Shown here: in pieces, positions 1 to 9,242 of the stretch
Numbering within the stretch: position 1 is the first letter of the stretch
Layout: every line of letters begins with the position of its first letter
DNA from: Pseudomonadota bacterium
Lineage (GTDB): Bacteria > Pseudomonadota > Gammaproteobacteria > Xanthomonadales > Xanthomonadaceae
Length of the DNA: 36,835 nt
Assembly (NCBI GenBank): GCA_023394655.1
Contig: JAEXAG010000160.1
Span: 1 to 36,835, forward strand
Direction: 5' to 3'
Notes under the pieces: generated by a model
What the model was told of the DNA's origin: nothing
The model's database searches: none
The model's input: the letters and a program-made list of their open reading frames with translations, nothing else
Program-made: the position numbers and the translations under genes

Positions 1-843
1 GTGCAGTGGTGGTACGGCCACAACGCGGTGGGCTTCTTCCTGACCGCCGGCTTCCTCGGCATGATGTACTACTTCGTGCCCAAGCAGGCCGGTCGCCCGA
101 TCTACTCCTACCGCCTGTCGATCGTGCACTTCTGGGCGCTGATCGCGATCTACATGTGGGCCGGCCCGCACCACCTGCAGTACACCGCCCTGCCCGACTG
201 GGCGCAGTCGCTGGGCATGGTGTTCTCGCTGATCCTGCTGGCCCCGTCGTGGGGCGGCGCGATCAACGGCGTGCTGACCCTGTCCGGCGTCTGGCACAAG
301 CTGCGCACCGATCCGATCCTGAAGTTCCTGATCGTGGCCGTGTCGTTCTACATGATCGCCACGTTCGAAGGCCCGATGATGTCGATCAAGACGGTCAATT
401 CGCTTTCCCACTACACCGACTGGACCGTGGGCCACGTCCATGCCGGCGCGCTGGGCTGGGTGGCGATGATCTCGATCGGCTCGGTCTACGCGATGCTGCC
501 GTGGCTGACCCAGCAGAAGCAGATGTTCTCGGTGAAGGCGGTGGACCTGCACTTCTGGCTGCACACCATCGGCGTGGTGTTCTACATCGCCTCGATGTGG
601 ATCGCCGGCGTGATGCAGGGCCTGATGTGGCGCGCCACCAACGCCGACGGTACGCTGACCTACAGCTTCGTCGAAGCCCTCAACGCGACCTATCCGTACT
701 TCCTGGTGCGCCTGCTCGGCGGCTTGCTGGTCCTGACCGGCATGGGCGTGATGGTGTGGAACACGGTCAAGACCCTGCAGACGTCCAAGGCGACCGGGCC
801 GGTCCCGGTGCTGAAGCCGGACGTTTCCGAAGCCCGTGCCTGA
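1..843 (+). CDS. ccoN: cbb3-type cytochrome c oxidase subunit I (5' truncated by window edge)
   Basis: This is the catalytic subunit of the high-affinity terminal oxidase, an inner-membrane protein that reduces O2 to water at a heme b3/CuB centre. Only the C-terminal 280 residues lie in the window, against about 475 for the family; the first GTG reads as an internal valine. Metal ligands are visible: H7 in WWYGHN, and Y51, H57 and H58 in IYMWAGPHHL, match the CuB ligands and cross-linked tyrosine; H145 and H147 in VGHVHAG match the axial heme ligands. Their spacing equals that of Pseudomonas stutzeri CcoN with a constant offset of 200 residues, so no internal indel is likely. The motif FEGPMMS follows expectation. 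The stop lies 10 bases before ccoO. The promoter, where an FNR site would be expected, is outside the window. Confidence 0.98.
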   Translation: MQWWYGHNAVGFFLTAGFLGMMYYFVPKQAGRPIYSYRLSIVHFWALIAIYMWAGPHHLQYTALPDWAQSLGMVFSLILLAPSWGGAINGVLTLSGVWHKLRTDPILKFLIVAVSFYMIATFEGPMMSIKTVNSLSHYTDWTVGHVHAGALGWVAMISIGSVYAMLPWLTQQKQMFSVKAVDLHFWLHTIGVVFYIASMWIAGVMQGLMWRATNADGTLTYSFVEALNATYPYFLVRLLGGLLVLTGMGVMVWNTVKTLQTSKATGPVPVLKPDVSEARA

Positions 844-853
844 GGAACCCATC

Positions 854-1489
854 ATGAGCAATGACAAGAAAGACCAGGGCTTCACCCACGAGACCATCGA
901 GAAGAACGTCGCGCTGATGGCGATCCTGATCACCGTGGCGGTGTCCTTCGGCGGCCTGGCCCAGATCGTCCCGCTGATGTTCCAGGCCGAAGCCGTGCAG
1001 CCGCTGCCGGGCGTCAAGCCCTACCCGGCGCTGGAGCTGGCCGGCCGTGACGTATACGTCCGCGAAGGCTGCTACAACTGCCATTCGCAGATGGTCCGCA
1101 CGCTGCGCTTCGAAACCGAACGCTACGGTCACTATTCGCTGGCCGGCGAATCGGTGTACGACCGCCCGTTCCAGTGGGGTTCGAAGCGCACGGGTCCGGA
1201 CCTGGCCCGCGTGGGTGGCCGCTATTCGGATGACTGGCACCGCGTGCACCTGAACAACCCGCGTGACGTGGTGCCGGAATCGAACATGCCGTCGTTCCCC
1301 TGGCTCAATACCGGCACCATCAATCCGACCCAGCTGCAGGCGAACATGCGTGCCTTGAAGCGGCTGGGTGCACCGTACTCGCAGGAAGAGATCGATGCCG
1401 CCCCGGCCGCGGTCAACGGCAAGACCGAGATGGACGCGGTGGTGGCCTACCTGCAGGGACTCGGCCGCGCCGCACCCAAGGGGAGCTGA
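854..1489 (+). CDS. ccoO: cbb3-type cytochrome c oxidase subunit II (monoheme cytochrome c)
   Basis: CcoO is the membrane-anchored monoheme cytochrome c that passes electrons from CcoP to CcoN. The 211-residue protein has one N-terminal membrane anchor (about residues 19-43) and a periplasmic domain with the heme c site CYNCH at 73-77. M145 in SNMPSFPW is the likely distal heme ligand. The length is usual for the family. I chose ATG 854 because GAGGA at 842-846 lies 7 bases upstream; an in-frame GTG at 836 overlaps the end of ccoN and would add six unneeded residues. The gene sits between ccoN and ccoQ in the standard order. Confidence 0.97.
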   Translation: MSNDKKDQGFTHETIEKNVALMAILITVAVSFGGLAQIVPLMFQAEAVQPLPGVKPYPALELAGRDVYVREGCYNCHSQMVRTLRFETERYGHYSLAGESVYDRPFQWGSKRTGPDLARVGGRYSDDWHRVHLNNPRDVVPESNMPSFPWLNTGTINPTQLQANMRALKRLGAPYSQEEIDAAPAAVNGKTEMDAVVAYLQGLGRAAPKGS

Positions 1490-1492
1490 GCC

Positions 1493-1666
1493 ATGCTCTC
1501 CGGCATCGTCACTGCCGTCCTGCTGGTGCTGTTCGTGATCGGTTGGATCTGGGCCTGGAACCCGAAGCGCAAGAAGAGCTTCGATGACGCGGCCCGCCTT
1601 CCGCTGGATGACCAAGAACCCGTCGCCGGAAACACCGGCGACCGCAACAAGGAGCAATCGCCGTGA
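1493..1666 (+). CDS. ccoQ: cbb3 oxidase small subunit CcoQ/FixQ
   Basis: A 57-residue protein with one membrane helix at about residues 4-22, followed by WAWNPKRKKSFDDAA and a polar cytoplasmic tail. Size, topology, the basic stretch after the helix and the position between ccoO and ccoP identify it as CcoQ (FixQ), which stabilises the association of CcoP with the CcoNO core in other bacteria. The start follows the ccoO stop by 3 bases. Its TGA overlaps the GTG start of ccoP by 4 bases (GTGA), which suggests translational coupling. Confidence 0.93.
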   Translation: MLSGIVTAVLLVLFVIGWIWAWNPKRKKSFDDAARLPLDDQEPVAGNTGDRNKEQSP

Positions 1667-2637
1667 GCGACTGGACCTCTTCCATCACCAGCGGCTGGTC
1701 GATCTGGATCATCGCGCTGGTCCTCATCAACGTCGTCGGTTGCGTGTGGCTGCTGTGGTCGAACGCCAAGCGCCGCCCGGGCGATCCGGCACCCGAAGAA
1801 ACCAGCCATGTCTGGGACGGCGACGTCACCGAATACAACAAGCCGATGCCGAAGTGGTGGATCAACCTGTTCTGGCTGACCATCGTGTTCACCATCGGCT
1901 ACCTGGTCTACTACCCGGGCTTCGGCGCGTTCGCCGGGACCTCGAAGTGGACTTCGGCCGGCGAGCTCAAGAAGGAGCAGGCGGTCGAGAACGCCAAGCT
2001 GGAAGCGGCCTTCGCCCCGTTCGCCGGCAAGCCGGTGGACGTGCTGGCCGCCGATGCCGACGCGTTGAAGATCGGCCGCGGCATCTTCAACAACACCTGC
2101 GCGGTCTGCCACGGCTCCACCGGCCAGGGCGCGATCGGCTACCCGAACCTCACCGATGCGGTGTGGAACTGGGGCGGCACCCCGGATGACGTGCTGACCT
2201 CCATCCAGCACGGCCGCCAGGGCGTGATGGCTCCGTGGGGCGACGTGCTCAAGGGCACCGGCGGCGACCAGGCGGTGGAATACGTCATCGCCTACGTGCG
2301 CCACCTCGCGCAGCCGAATGCCAACCTGCAGGCCGACTTCATGGCCAGCCAGGGCAAGAAGCTGTACGACGGCGTCTGCGTGGCCTGCCACGGCGTCGAC
2401 GGCAAGGGCAACCAGCAGTTGGGCGCGCCCGACCTGACCGACAACGTCTGGCTGTACGGCAGCAGCACCGATTCCCTGCGCGAGACCATCACCAACGGTC
2501 GCCATGGCGTGATGCCGGCGCACCTGGAGCTGCTGGGGGATACCCGCACCCGTCTGGTCGGTGCCTACGTGTGGTCATTGTCGAAGCAGGCTGGCAACAT
2601 GGCGGCGACCTCCGCCCCGGCTGCCGCGAATCAATGA
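1663..2637 (+). CDS. ccoP: cbb3-type cytochrome c oxidase subunit III (diheme cytochrome c)
   Basis: CcoP is the diheme cytochrome c that accepts electrons from soluble cytochrome c or the bc1 complex and delivers them to CcoO. The 324-residue protein has two N-terminal membrane helices (about 12-33 and 66-84), then two c-type heme domains with CAVCH at 146-150 and CACH-type CVACH at 239-243. The start is GTG 1663, preceded by AAGGAG in the end of ccoQ and overlapping the ccoQ stop. The two-helix form, with an extra N-terminal helix, is common in Pseudomonas/Xanthomonas-type CcoP. The stop overlaps the next ATG by 4 bases (ATGA). The C-terminus is alanine/proline-rich. Confidence 0.97.
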   Translation: MSDWTSSITSGWSIWIIALVLINVVGCVWLLWSNAKRRPGDPAPEETSHVWDGDVTEYNKPMPKWWINLFWLTIVFTIGYLVYYPGFGAFAGTSKWTSAGELKKEQAVENAKLEAAFAPFAGKPVDVLAADADALKIGRGIFNNTCAVCHGSTGQGAIGYPNLTDAVWNWGGTPDDVLTSIQHGRQGVMAPWGDVLKGTGGDQAVEYVIAYVRHLAQPNANLQADFMASQGKKLYDGVCVACHGVDGKGNQQLGAPDLTDNVWLYGSSTDSLRETITNGRHGVMPAHLELLGDTRTRLVGAYVWSLSKQAGNMAATSAPAAANQ

Positions 2638-2930
2638 CCGATTTCACCGAAAAGAAGTTCGATCATCCGCCCCGTCCGCTCGCGCAGCGGATCGGGGCCA
2701 TCCTCTGGCCGAGTTTCTTCGCGGCCTGCGTGGCGACGATGGTGTTCTTCGCCTTCGTCGACCCGATGGCCCTGCGCGACATGACCTTTCCCGATCTGCC
2801 GATGAGCCGGATGACCGGCTACAGCATCGGCTTTTTCATGTTCTGGCTGGCCACCGCATCGTCCAGCCTGTTCACCTGGATCCTGCTGAGACCGGCCAGC
2901 CGCTTCAATCGCGCGCTCCCGCCGGAGTGA
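2634..2930 (+). CDS. uncharacterised two-helix membrane protein inside the cbb3 cluster
   Basis: A 98-residue protein whose ATG overlaps the ccoP stop (ATGA) and whose stop lies 10 bases before ccoG, so it is surely part of the operon. It has a polar N-terminus with HPPRPLAQRIG, a hydrophobic helix at about 22-42 containing a cysteine (AACVAT), a short loop with FVDPMALRDM and DLPMSRM, and a second helix at about 62-86. I see no heme motif, no CxxC and no clear metal site beyond methionines and a single cysteine. I do not recognise the family. Its position among assembly genes suggests a role in assembly or stability of the oxidase, which is inference only. Confidence 0.85.
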   Translation: MTDFTEKKFDHPPRPLAQRIGAILWPSFFAACVATMVFFAFVDPMALRDMTFPDLPMSRMTGYSIGFFMFWLATASSSLFTWILLRPASRFNRALPPE

Positions 2931-2940
2931 GGCCGCTGCA

Positions 2941-4499
<1,559 letters not shown>

Positions 4500-4500
<1 letters not shown>

Positions 4501-5012
4501 TGACGGAAAAGCAGAAGAAGGCCCATCGCGAGCCGATGGTGTGGTTGATCGTGGCCCTGCCGGCGGCGGTGGTGGTGGCGGGGCTGGTGACGCTGGGCAT
4601 CGCGATCCAGCATCGCGATGGCGGCGAGGTGCGCGACGAGGTCTCGCGCATGGGCCGGGTGCTGCAGGAAGCCGACCTGGGGCCGGACGAGCAGGCCGCG
4701 CGCCTGCGCCTGACCGCGCTCCTGCGCGAGCGCGACGGCCGGGTGGAGATCGTGCCGATGGCCGGCACCTGGCAGCGCCAGAATCCGCTGCGCCTGCTGG
4801 CCGAGCACCCCACCGACAGCGCACTGGACCGCACCCTGGAGCTGACGCCGCAACCCGGCGGGACCTGGCTTTCCAGCGCGCCCTTCGAGGACGAGCGCCA
4901 GCATGACTGGAAGTTCGTGCTCAGCGACACCGGCGATACCTGGCGCCTGCGCGCGCGCATGCCGAAGGACCAGCTTTCCGCGGTGCTGACCCCGGCGGTC
5001 GGCGCCGAGTAG
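4500..5012 (+). CDS. fixH: FixH/CcoH family cbb3 assembly protein
   Basis: A 170-residue bitopic membrane protein: short basic cytoplasmic N-terminus (MTEKQKKAHREPMVW), one helix at about 14-35, then a periplasmic domain. FixH/CcoH is required for stable cbb3 oxidase and acts next to CcoI and CcoG. The family pattern is visible late in the domain (LAEHPTDSALDRTLEL and a terminal WRLRARMP), while the DDYYKEG-like motif after the helix is poorly conserved here (GGEVRDEVSRMG). The assignment therefore rests on topology, the HPT...D segment and position between ccoG and ccoI. ATG 4500 shares one base with the ccoG stop. Confidence 0.88.
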
Positions 5013-5020
5013 CCGCGGCG

Positions 5021-7423
5021 ATGTCGGTCACGGCGCACGATCCCGGGCGCTGCTTCCATTGCAGCGAACCCCTGCCGCGCGATGCGGCCTGGGGCGAGAT
5101 CGAGGGCACGCGCCGCGGGTTCTGCTGCGATGGCTGCCTTTCCGCCGCCGAGTGGATCCGTGCCGCCCACCTCGATGATTACTACCGCCTGCGCAGCGAG
5201 GCTGCCGAACGCGTGGGCGACGAACGGCCCGATTACGCGATCTGGGACCGCGAGGACATCGTGGCCGGTCACGCGCGCGGGCTCGACGACGGCGCCCGCG
5301 AGATCACGGTGCTCACCGATGGCATGCGCTGCGCCGCCTGCGCCTGGCTGATCGACAAGGCGCTGCGCCGCGAGGACGGCGTGGAGGAAGTCACCGCCAA
5401 CGCGGTCACCGGCCGCATCCGCATCCGCTGGCGGCCGGAAAAGGCGCTGCTGTCCGGCCTGCTGGAGCGCATGGCGCTGCTCGGCTACAAGCCCTATCTG
5501 GCCACCGGGCTGGAACGCGAGGAAGCGCGCCGTCGCGATCGCAACCGCTGGATCCTGCGCATCGGCATCGCCGGGCTGGGCGCGATGCAGGCGATGATGT
5601 TCGCCGAGGCCCTGTACCTCGATACCGCCGGCGAGATGCCGCCTTCGACGCGCGACTTCTTCCGTTGGATCACCACCCTGGTTTCCGCCCCGGTGGTGTT
5701 CTACTCGGGCTGGCCGTTCATCGCCGGCATGTGGCGGGAGATCCGCGCACGCCATCTCGGCATGGACACGCTGATCGCCACGTCCACCTTGCTGGCGTGG
5801 TTCGCCAGCGTGTACCAGACCTTGGTGCAGGGCGTGCACGTGTGGTTCGACGCCGCGGTGATGTTCGTCTTCCTGCTGCTGGCCGCGCGGATGATCGAGC
5901 AGGGCGCGCGCAAGGCGGCCAGTGCGCAGGTGGATGCCCTGGCGCGGGCGCGGCCGGTGCTGGCGGTGCGCGAGGATCCCGCTGCCGAAAACGGCCGCGA
6001 GCAGGTGCCGCTGGCGCGGATCGAGGCCGGCGACATCGTGCGCATCGCGCCGGGCGAGCCGGTGCCGGCGGATGGTCGGCTGCTGGACGAGCCGGCGGCG
6101 TTCGACGAGTCCTTGCTCTCGGGCGAATCCACGCCGGTGCGCAAATCGCCGGGTGCGGCCGTGTACGCCGGCAGCCTGTGCGTGGAGCAGCCGGCGCGGG
6201 TCGAAGTGACCCGCATCGGTGCCGATACCCGGCTCTCGGAGCTGGCGCGGCTGGTCGAGGATGCGCAGGCGGCACGGCCGCGCCTGGCGCACGTGGCCGA
6301 CGGCATCGCCCATCGCTTCGTTTCCGTGCTGCTGGTTTCGGCGGTTTTCGTCTATCTGTTCTGGCGCTGGCATGACCCGGCCAACGCCTTCGAAGTCACC
6401 CTGGCGGTGCTGGTGGTGAGCTGCCCCTGCGCGCTTTCGCTGGCGATTCCTTCGGCGCTGGCGGCGGCGCATGGGGCCTTGTCGAAGATCGGCGTGCTCG
6501 GCGTGCGCGGCGATGCGCTGGACCGGCTGGCCGAAGTCGATGCGCTGGTGTTCGACAAGACCGGCACCCTGACCGATGGCCAGCCGCGGATCGCCGCCAT
6601 CGAAACCTTCAATGGCCTGCCGCGCGAGGAGGCCATCGCGATCGCCGCCGCGCTCGAGCGCGACAGCCGCCATCCGCTGGCGCGTGCGTTCGCGGCGCTT
6701 GCCGAAGGCCCGCTGCCGGAGGCCGGCGAAGTGCAGCAGATCGCCGGTCGCGGCATCGCCGGCGTGGTGGACGAATGCCCGTGGAAACTCGGTCGCGGGG
6801 ATTTCGCCGCGGCCAGCGTCGCCGACGAAGGCCACGCGGTGTGGCTGGGCGATGGCGAACAGCCGTATGCCCGCTTCGCGCTGGCGGAAACCGCGCGCCG
6901 CGATGCCGCCGCCGCGATCACCGCCCTGCGCCGCGAGGGCATCGAGGTGGAACTGGCCAGCGGCGACGGCGAGGCCGCGGTGGCCGGGCTTGCCGCGGAA
7001 CTCGGGATCGAGCGCCACGCCGCGCGCCAGTTGCCGGAGGACAAGCTGGCGCGTGTGCGTGCGCTGCAGGCGGCCGGCCGCCACGTGGCGATGGTCGGCG
7101 ATGGCATCAACGACGCCCCGGTGCTGGCCGGTGCCGATGTCTCGCTGGCGATGGGCGAGGGTGCCGCGCTGGCGCAGCGCGCCGCGGATTTCGTGGTCAC
7201 CGCCGACAGCCTGTCGCGGGTGCCGCAGGCGATCGGCATCGCCCGCCGCACGCAGCGGATCATCCGCCAGAACCTGGCCTGGGCCGCCCTCTACAATGTG
7301 GTGGCGCTGCCGCTGGCGGCGACCGGCCACGTCACGCCGTGGATGGCGGCGCTGGGCATGGCGGGCTCGTCGCTCCTGGTGACGCTCAATGCCCTGCGAT
7401 TGACGAGGACGACCGCCGCATGA
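5021..7423 (+). CDS. ccoI: heavy-metal translocating P-type ATPase (CcoI/FixI, copper for cbb3)
   Basis: A P1B-type ATPase that moves copper across the inner membrane for insertion into CcoN. The 800-residue protein begins with a cysteine-rich segment (CFHC at 11-14, CCDGC at 35-39). A heavy-metal-associated domain follows with MRCAACAWL (C104, C107). Then come membrane helices, the actuator loop LLSGES at 365-370, the intramembrane CPC motif at 468-470, the phosphorylation site DKTGTL (D512), the HP motif in SRHPLARA, and the hinge GDGINDAP. The N-terminal zinc-ribbon-like part plus CAAC is typical of CcoI/CtpA and differs from housekeeping CopA. It starts 8 bases after fixH and overlaps ccoS by 4 bases (ATGA). 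Confidence 0.96.
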   Translation: MSVTAHDPGRCFHCSEPLPRDAAWGEIEGTRRGFCCDGCLSAAEWIRAAHLDDYYRLRSEAAERVGDERPDYAIWDREDIVAGHARGLDDGAREITVLTDGMRCAACAWLIDKALRREDGVEEVTANAVTGRIRIRWRPEKALLSGLLERMALLGYKPYLATGLEREEARRRDRNRWILRIGIAGLGAMQAMMFAEALYLDTAGEMPPSTRDFFRWITTLVSAPVVFYSGWPFIAGMWREIRARHLGMDTLIATSTLLAWFASVYQTLVQGVHVWFDAAVMFVFLLLAARMIEQGARKAASAQVDALARARPVLAVREDPAAENGREQVPLARIEAGDIVRIAPGEPVPADGRLLDEPAAFDESLLSGESTPVRKSPGAAVYAGSLCVEQPARVEVTRIGADTRLSELARLVEDAQAARPRLAHVADGIAHRFVSVLLVSAVFVYLFWRWHDPANAFEVTLAVLVVSCPCALSLAIPSALAAAHGALSKIGVLGVRGDALDRLAEVDALVFDKTGTLTDGQPRIAAIETFNGLPREEAIAIAAALERDSRHPLARAFAALAEGPLPEAGEVQQIAGRGIAGVVDECPWKLGRGDFAAASVADEGHAVWLGDGEQPYARFALAETARRDAAAAITALRREGIEVELASGDGEAAVAGLAAELGIERHAARQLPEDKLARVRALQAAGRHVAMVGDGINDAPVLAGADVSLAMGEGAALAQRAADFVVTADSLSRVPQAIGIARRTQRIIRQNLAWAALYNVVALPLAATGHVTPWMAALGMAGSSLLVTLNALRLTRTTAA

Positions 7424-7629
7424 ACATCCTGCTCGCCCTGATCCCGATCAGCATGATCCTGGTGGCCATTGGCGTCGCCGCGTTCGTCTGGGCGGTCAAG
7501 CGCGGCCAGTACGACGATCTCGACACGCCGGCGCTGGACATCCTGCGCGAGGACCCGAACGAACGCATCGCCCGCGAGCGCGAAGAAGCGCGCCAGGCCG
7601 GACACCACGAAGGCCGCGATGCCGATTGA
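7420..7629 (+). CDS. ccoS: cbb3 oxidase assembly protein CcoS/FixS
   Basis: A 69-residue protein with an N-terminal membrane helix (about 3-25), the motif VWAVKRGQYDDLDTPA at 23-38 and a charged cytoplasmic tail. The motif WAxKxGQFDDLDxP is the family hallmark. CcoS is needed for cofactor insertion (heme b and CuB) into the oxidase in Rhodobacter. ATG 7420 overlaps the ccoI stop (ATGA). The end of the gene overlaps the start of the next by 11 bases. Confidence 0.95.
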   Translation: MNILLALIPISMILVAIGVAAFVWAVKRGQYDDLDTPALDILREDPNERIAREREEARQAGHHEGRDAD

Positions 7630-8341
7630 CTGGCTGGTGCTGGGTTCGGCCTGGCTGACCGGGCTGCTCGGCGGCGTCCACTGCGCGGCGATGTGCGGCG
7701 GGATCGCCACCGGATTCGGGGTCGGTGCGCGCCGCAATGGCTGGTTCGATGCATTCCTCGCCAATGCCGGACGCGTTTCCGGCTACACGCTGGCCGGCGT
7801 GATCGCCGGCGGCATCGGGGGCGGCATCCTCGCGATGGCGCGGCTCGACTGGCTGGCCACCGGCTCGCGCATGCTGGTGGGCGCGGTGCTGGTGCTGGCG
7901 GCCTTGCGCCTGCTGTTCCCCTCGGCGCGCATCGGCTTCCTGGCCCGTTCCGGGCAGGGGCTCTGGCAGCGCCTGCGCCCGCTGCAGCGGCACCTGTTGC
8001 CGGCGGACACTTCGCCCAAGCGTTTCGCGCTCGGGATGCTCTGGGGCTGGCTGCCCTGCGGGCTCAGTACCACGATGCTCGCCGCTGCCTGGCTTCAGGC
8101 CTCGGCCTTGCATGGCGGCCTGACCATGCTGGCCTTCGGCATCGGCACTCTCCCCTTGATGATCCCGCTGACCTGGTCGGGTGCGCGCATGGCCGGCTGG
8201 ATGAACCGCCGCGGCCTGCGCCTGACACTCGGTTTCGTGGTGCTGGCGGCCGGCCTGCTGACCTTGGCGGCACCGTGGCTGATGCAGGTGCCGGGCCTGC
8301 ATGGCTTCCTGTCGGCGCTCGGTTGCCGGAGCATGGCCTGA
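7619..8341 (+). CDS. sulfite exporter TauE/SafE (UreH-like) family membrane protein
   Basis: A 240-residue polytopic membrane protein with about six helices. It opens with a helix carrying GGVHCAAMCGG (H21, C22, C26) and has a second conserved segment GMLWGWLPCGLS with P146-C147. Both cysteine motifs are typical of the UreH/TauE-SafE-like subfamily often found next to ccoS. The paired Cys/His motifs within helices suggest metal or thiol chemistry, and the location suggests copper supply for cbb3; that role is inference. The start is chosen at ATG 7619 inside the ccoS coding end, because no later start keeps the HC motif helix intact. Confidence 0.88.
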   Translation: MPIDWLVLGSAWLTGLLGGVHCAAMCGGIATGFGVGARRNGWFDAFLANAGRVSGYTLAGVIAGGIGGGILAMARLDWLATGSRMLVGAVLVLAALRLLFPSARIGFLARSGQGLWQRLRPLQRHLLPADTSPKRFALGMLWGWLPCGLSTTMLAAAWLQASALHGGLTMLAFGIGTLPLMIPLTWSGARMAGWMNRRGLRLTLGFVVLAAGLLTLAAPWLMQVPGLHGFLSALGCRSMA

Positions 8342-8367
8342 TTGCCCGGTCCGCCGGATTCAACTGG

Positions 8368-8380
8368 CATAATGGGGCGT
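8368..8380 (+). promoter_or_regulatory. candidate -10 element for a leaderless fnr-type transcript
   Basis: CATAAT at 8368-8373 (5 of 6 matches to TATAAT) lies 7 bases before ATG 8381, with no Shine-Dalgarno sequence in a fitting place. A TTGCCC at 8342-8347 could be the -35 box but its 20-base spacing is long. Initiation about 7 bases after the -10 would put the RNA start at the ATG itself. This would give the regulator its own promoter apart from the cbb3 operon. I see no clear TTGAT-N4-ATCAA site here. Confidence 0.4.
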
Positions 8381-9145
8381 ATGGAAAGCCCTGCCGTCGT
8401 CGACCTTCCGGGCCTGCGCCGCAGTTGCGCGCAGTGTTCGCTGCAGCAGCTCTGCCTTGCCGGCGGCGGGATGGGCGATGGCGACATGCAGCGGCTGGAC
8501 GAGATCATCCGCAATCGCCGCCCGCTGGCCTCGGGTGCGCATCTGTTCCGCATGGGCGATGCGATGGGCTCGGTGTTCATCACCCGCGATGGCGCCGTCA
8601 AGACCGTGACCTACAGTGAAAGCGGCGACGAGCAGGTGGTCGGCTTCCATTTGCCGGGCGAGCTGATCGGCCTCGATGCATTGGCCGACGGCCAGCATCG
8701 TTGCGAGGCGATCGCGTTGACCGCCACCAGCGTCTGCGAAATCCCCTTCGACCAGCTCGGCGACATCGCCGCGCAGATCCCCGGCCTGCAATCGCAGCTG
8801 ATGCGGGTCATCGGTATGAGCTTCAACCGCGACCAGAGCCACAAGGAAATCCTGGTCAGGCGGCAGGCCAACGAGCGCATCGCGCTGTTCCTGCACGGGC
8901 TTTCGGAGCGCCTGCGCGGCATCGGCCGCGAACACCTGCGCCTGCGCCTGCCGATGAGCCGCATTGACATCGCCAATTACCTGGGCCTGGCGCTGGAAAC
9001 CGTCAGCCGCGGCTTCAGCCGGCTGGAAGAAGACGGCCTGATCAGCGTCCACGGCCGCCACGTCGAGATCCTCGAACCCGGCACACTCGCGCGCATTGCG
9101 CACGGGCTGGGCGAAGAACCCGCGCGGCGCCGCAAGGCAGGCTGA
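8381..9145 (+). CDS. fnr: FNR-type oxygen-sensing transcriptional regulator (CRP/FNR family)
   Basis: A 254-residue homologue of FNR/Anr, the 4Fe-4S oxygen sensor that switches on microaerobic genes such as cbb3 operons. Four cysteines match the E. coli cluster ligands: C16, C19 and C25 near the N-terminus and C119 in the cyclic-nucleotide-binding-like domain. The C-terminal helix-turn-helix carries LALETVSRGFSRLEE, where E206, S209 and R210 match the FNR residues that read the TTGAT half site. It is therefore a true FNR type and not the Clp/CRP type also present in xanthomonads. The ATG 8372 upstream is possible; 8381 is preferred for family length. It probably controls the upstream oxidase genes, an inference from family and position. 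Confidence 0.93.
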   Translation: MESPAVVDLPGLRRSCAQCSLQQLCLAGGGMGDGDMQRLDEIIRNRRPLASGAHLFRMGDAMGSVFITRDGAVKTVTYSESGDEQVVGFHLPGELIGLDALADGQHRCEAIALTATSVCEIPFDQLGDIAAQIPGLQSQLMRVIGMSFNRDQSHKEILVRRQANERIALFLHGLSERLRGIGREHLRLRLPMSRIDIANYLGLALETVSRGFSRLEEDGLISVHGRHVEILEPGTLARIAHGLGEEPARRRKAG

Positions 9146-9168
9146 AACGTGACGCATGCCCGGGAAGG

Positions 9169-9201
9169 TTGACAAAGGGCGCCAACAAGGTGATTCATAC
9201 T
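9169..9201 (+). promoter_or_regulatory. candidate sigma70-type promoter of the TonB-domain lipoprotein
   Basis: A perfect TTGACA lies at 9169-9174, shortly after the regulator stop. The best -10-like word, CATACT at 9196-9201, is 21 bases away, which is long; GATTCA at the normal distance is a poor match. The -35 box is striking but the assignment is weak. A 6-bp hairpin (CCCGAG 9205-9210, CTCGGG 9216-9221) sits in the presumed 5' leader. Confidence 0.35.
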
Positions 9202-9242
9202 CTTCCCGAGGGGGACTCGGGCACTCATCTGGGGAAACAACG

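Noticed and set aside
836..853. Upstream GTG start for ccoO
   Set aside because: It overlaps the ccoN end, adds six unconserved residues and has no ribosome site, whereas ATG 854 has GAGGA at a good distance.
8342..8380. FNR-binding site (TTGAT-N4-ATCAA) before the FNR-type gene
   Set aside because: TTCAACTGGCATAA has only poor half-site matches; the expected FNR site for the oxidase would be upstream of ccoN, outside the window.
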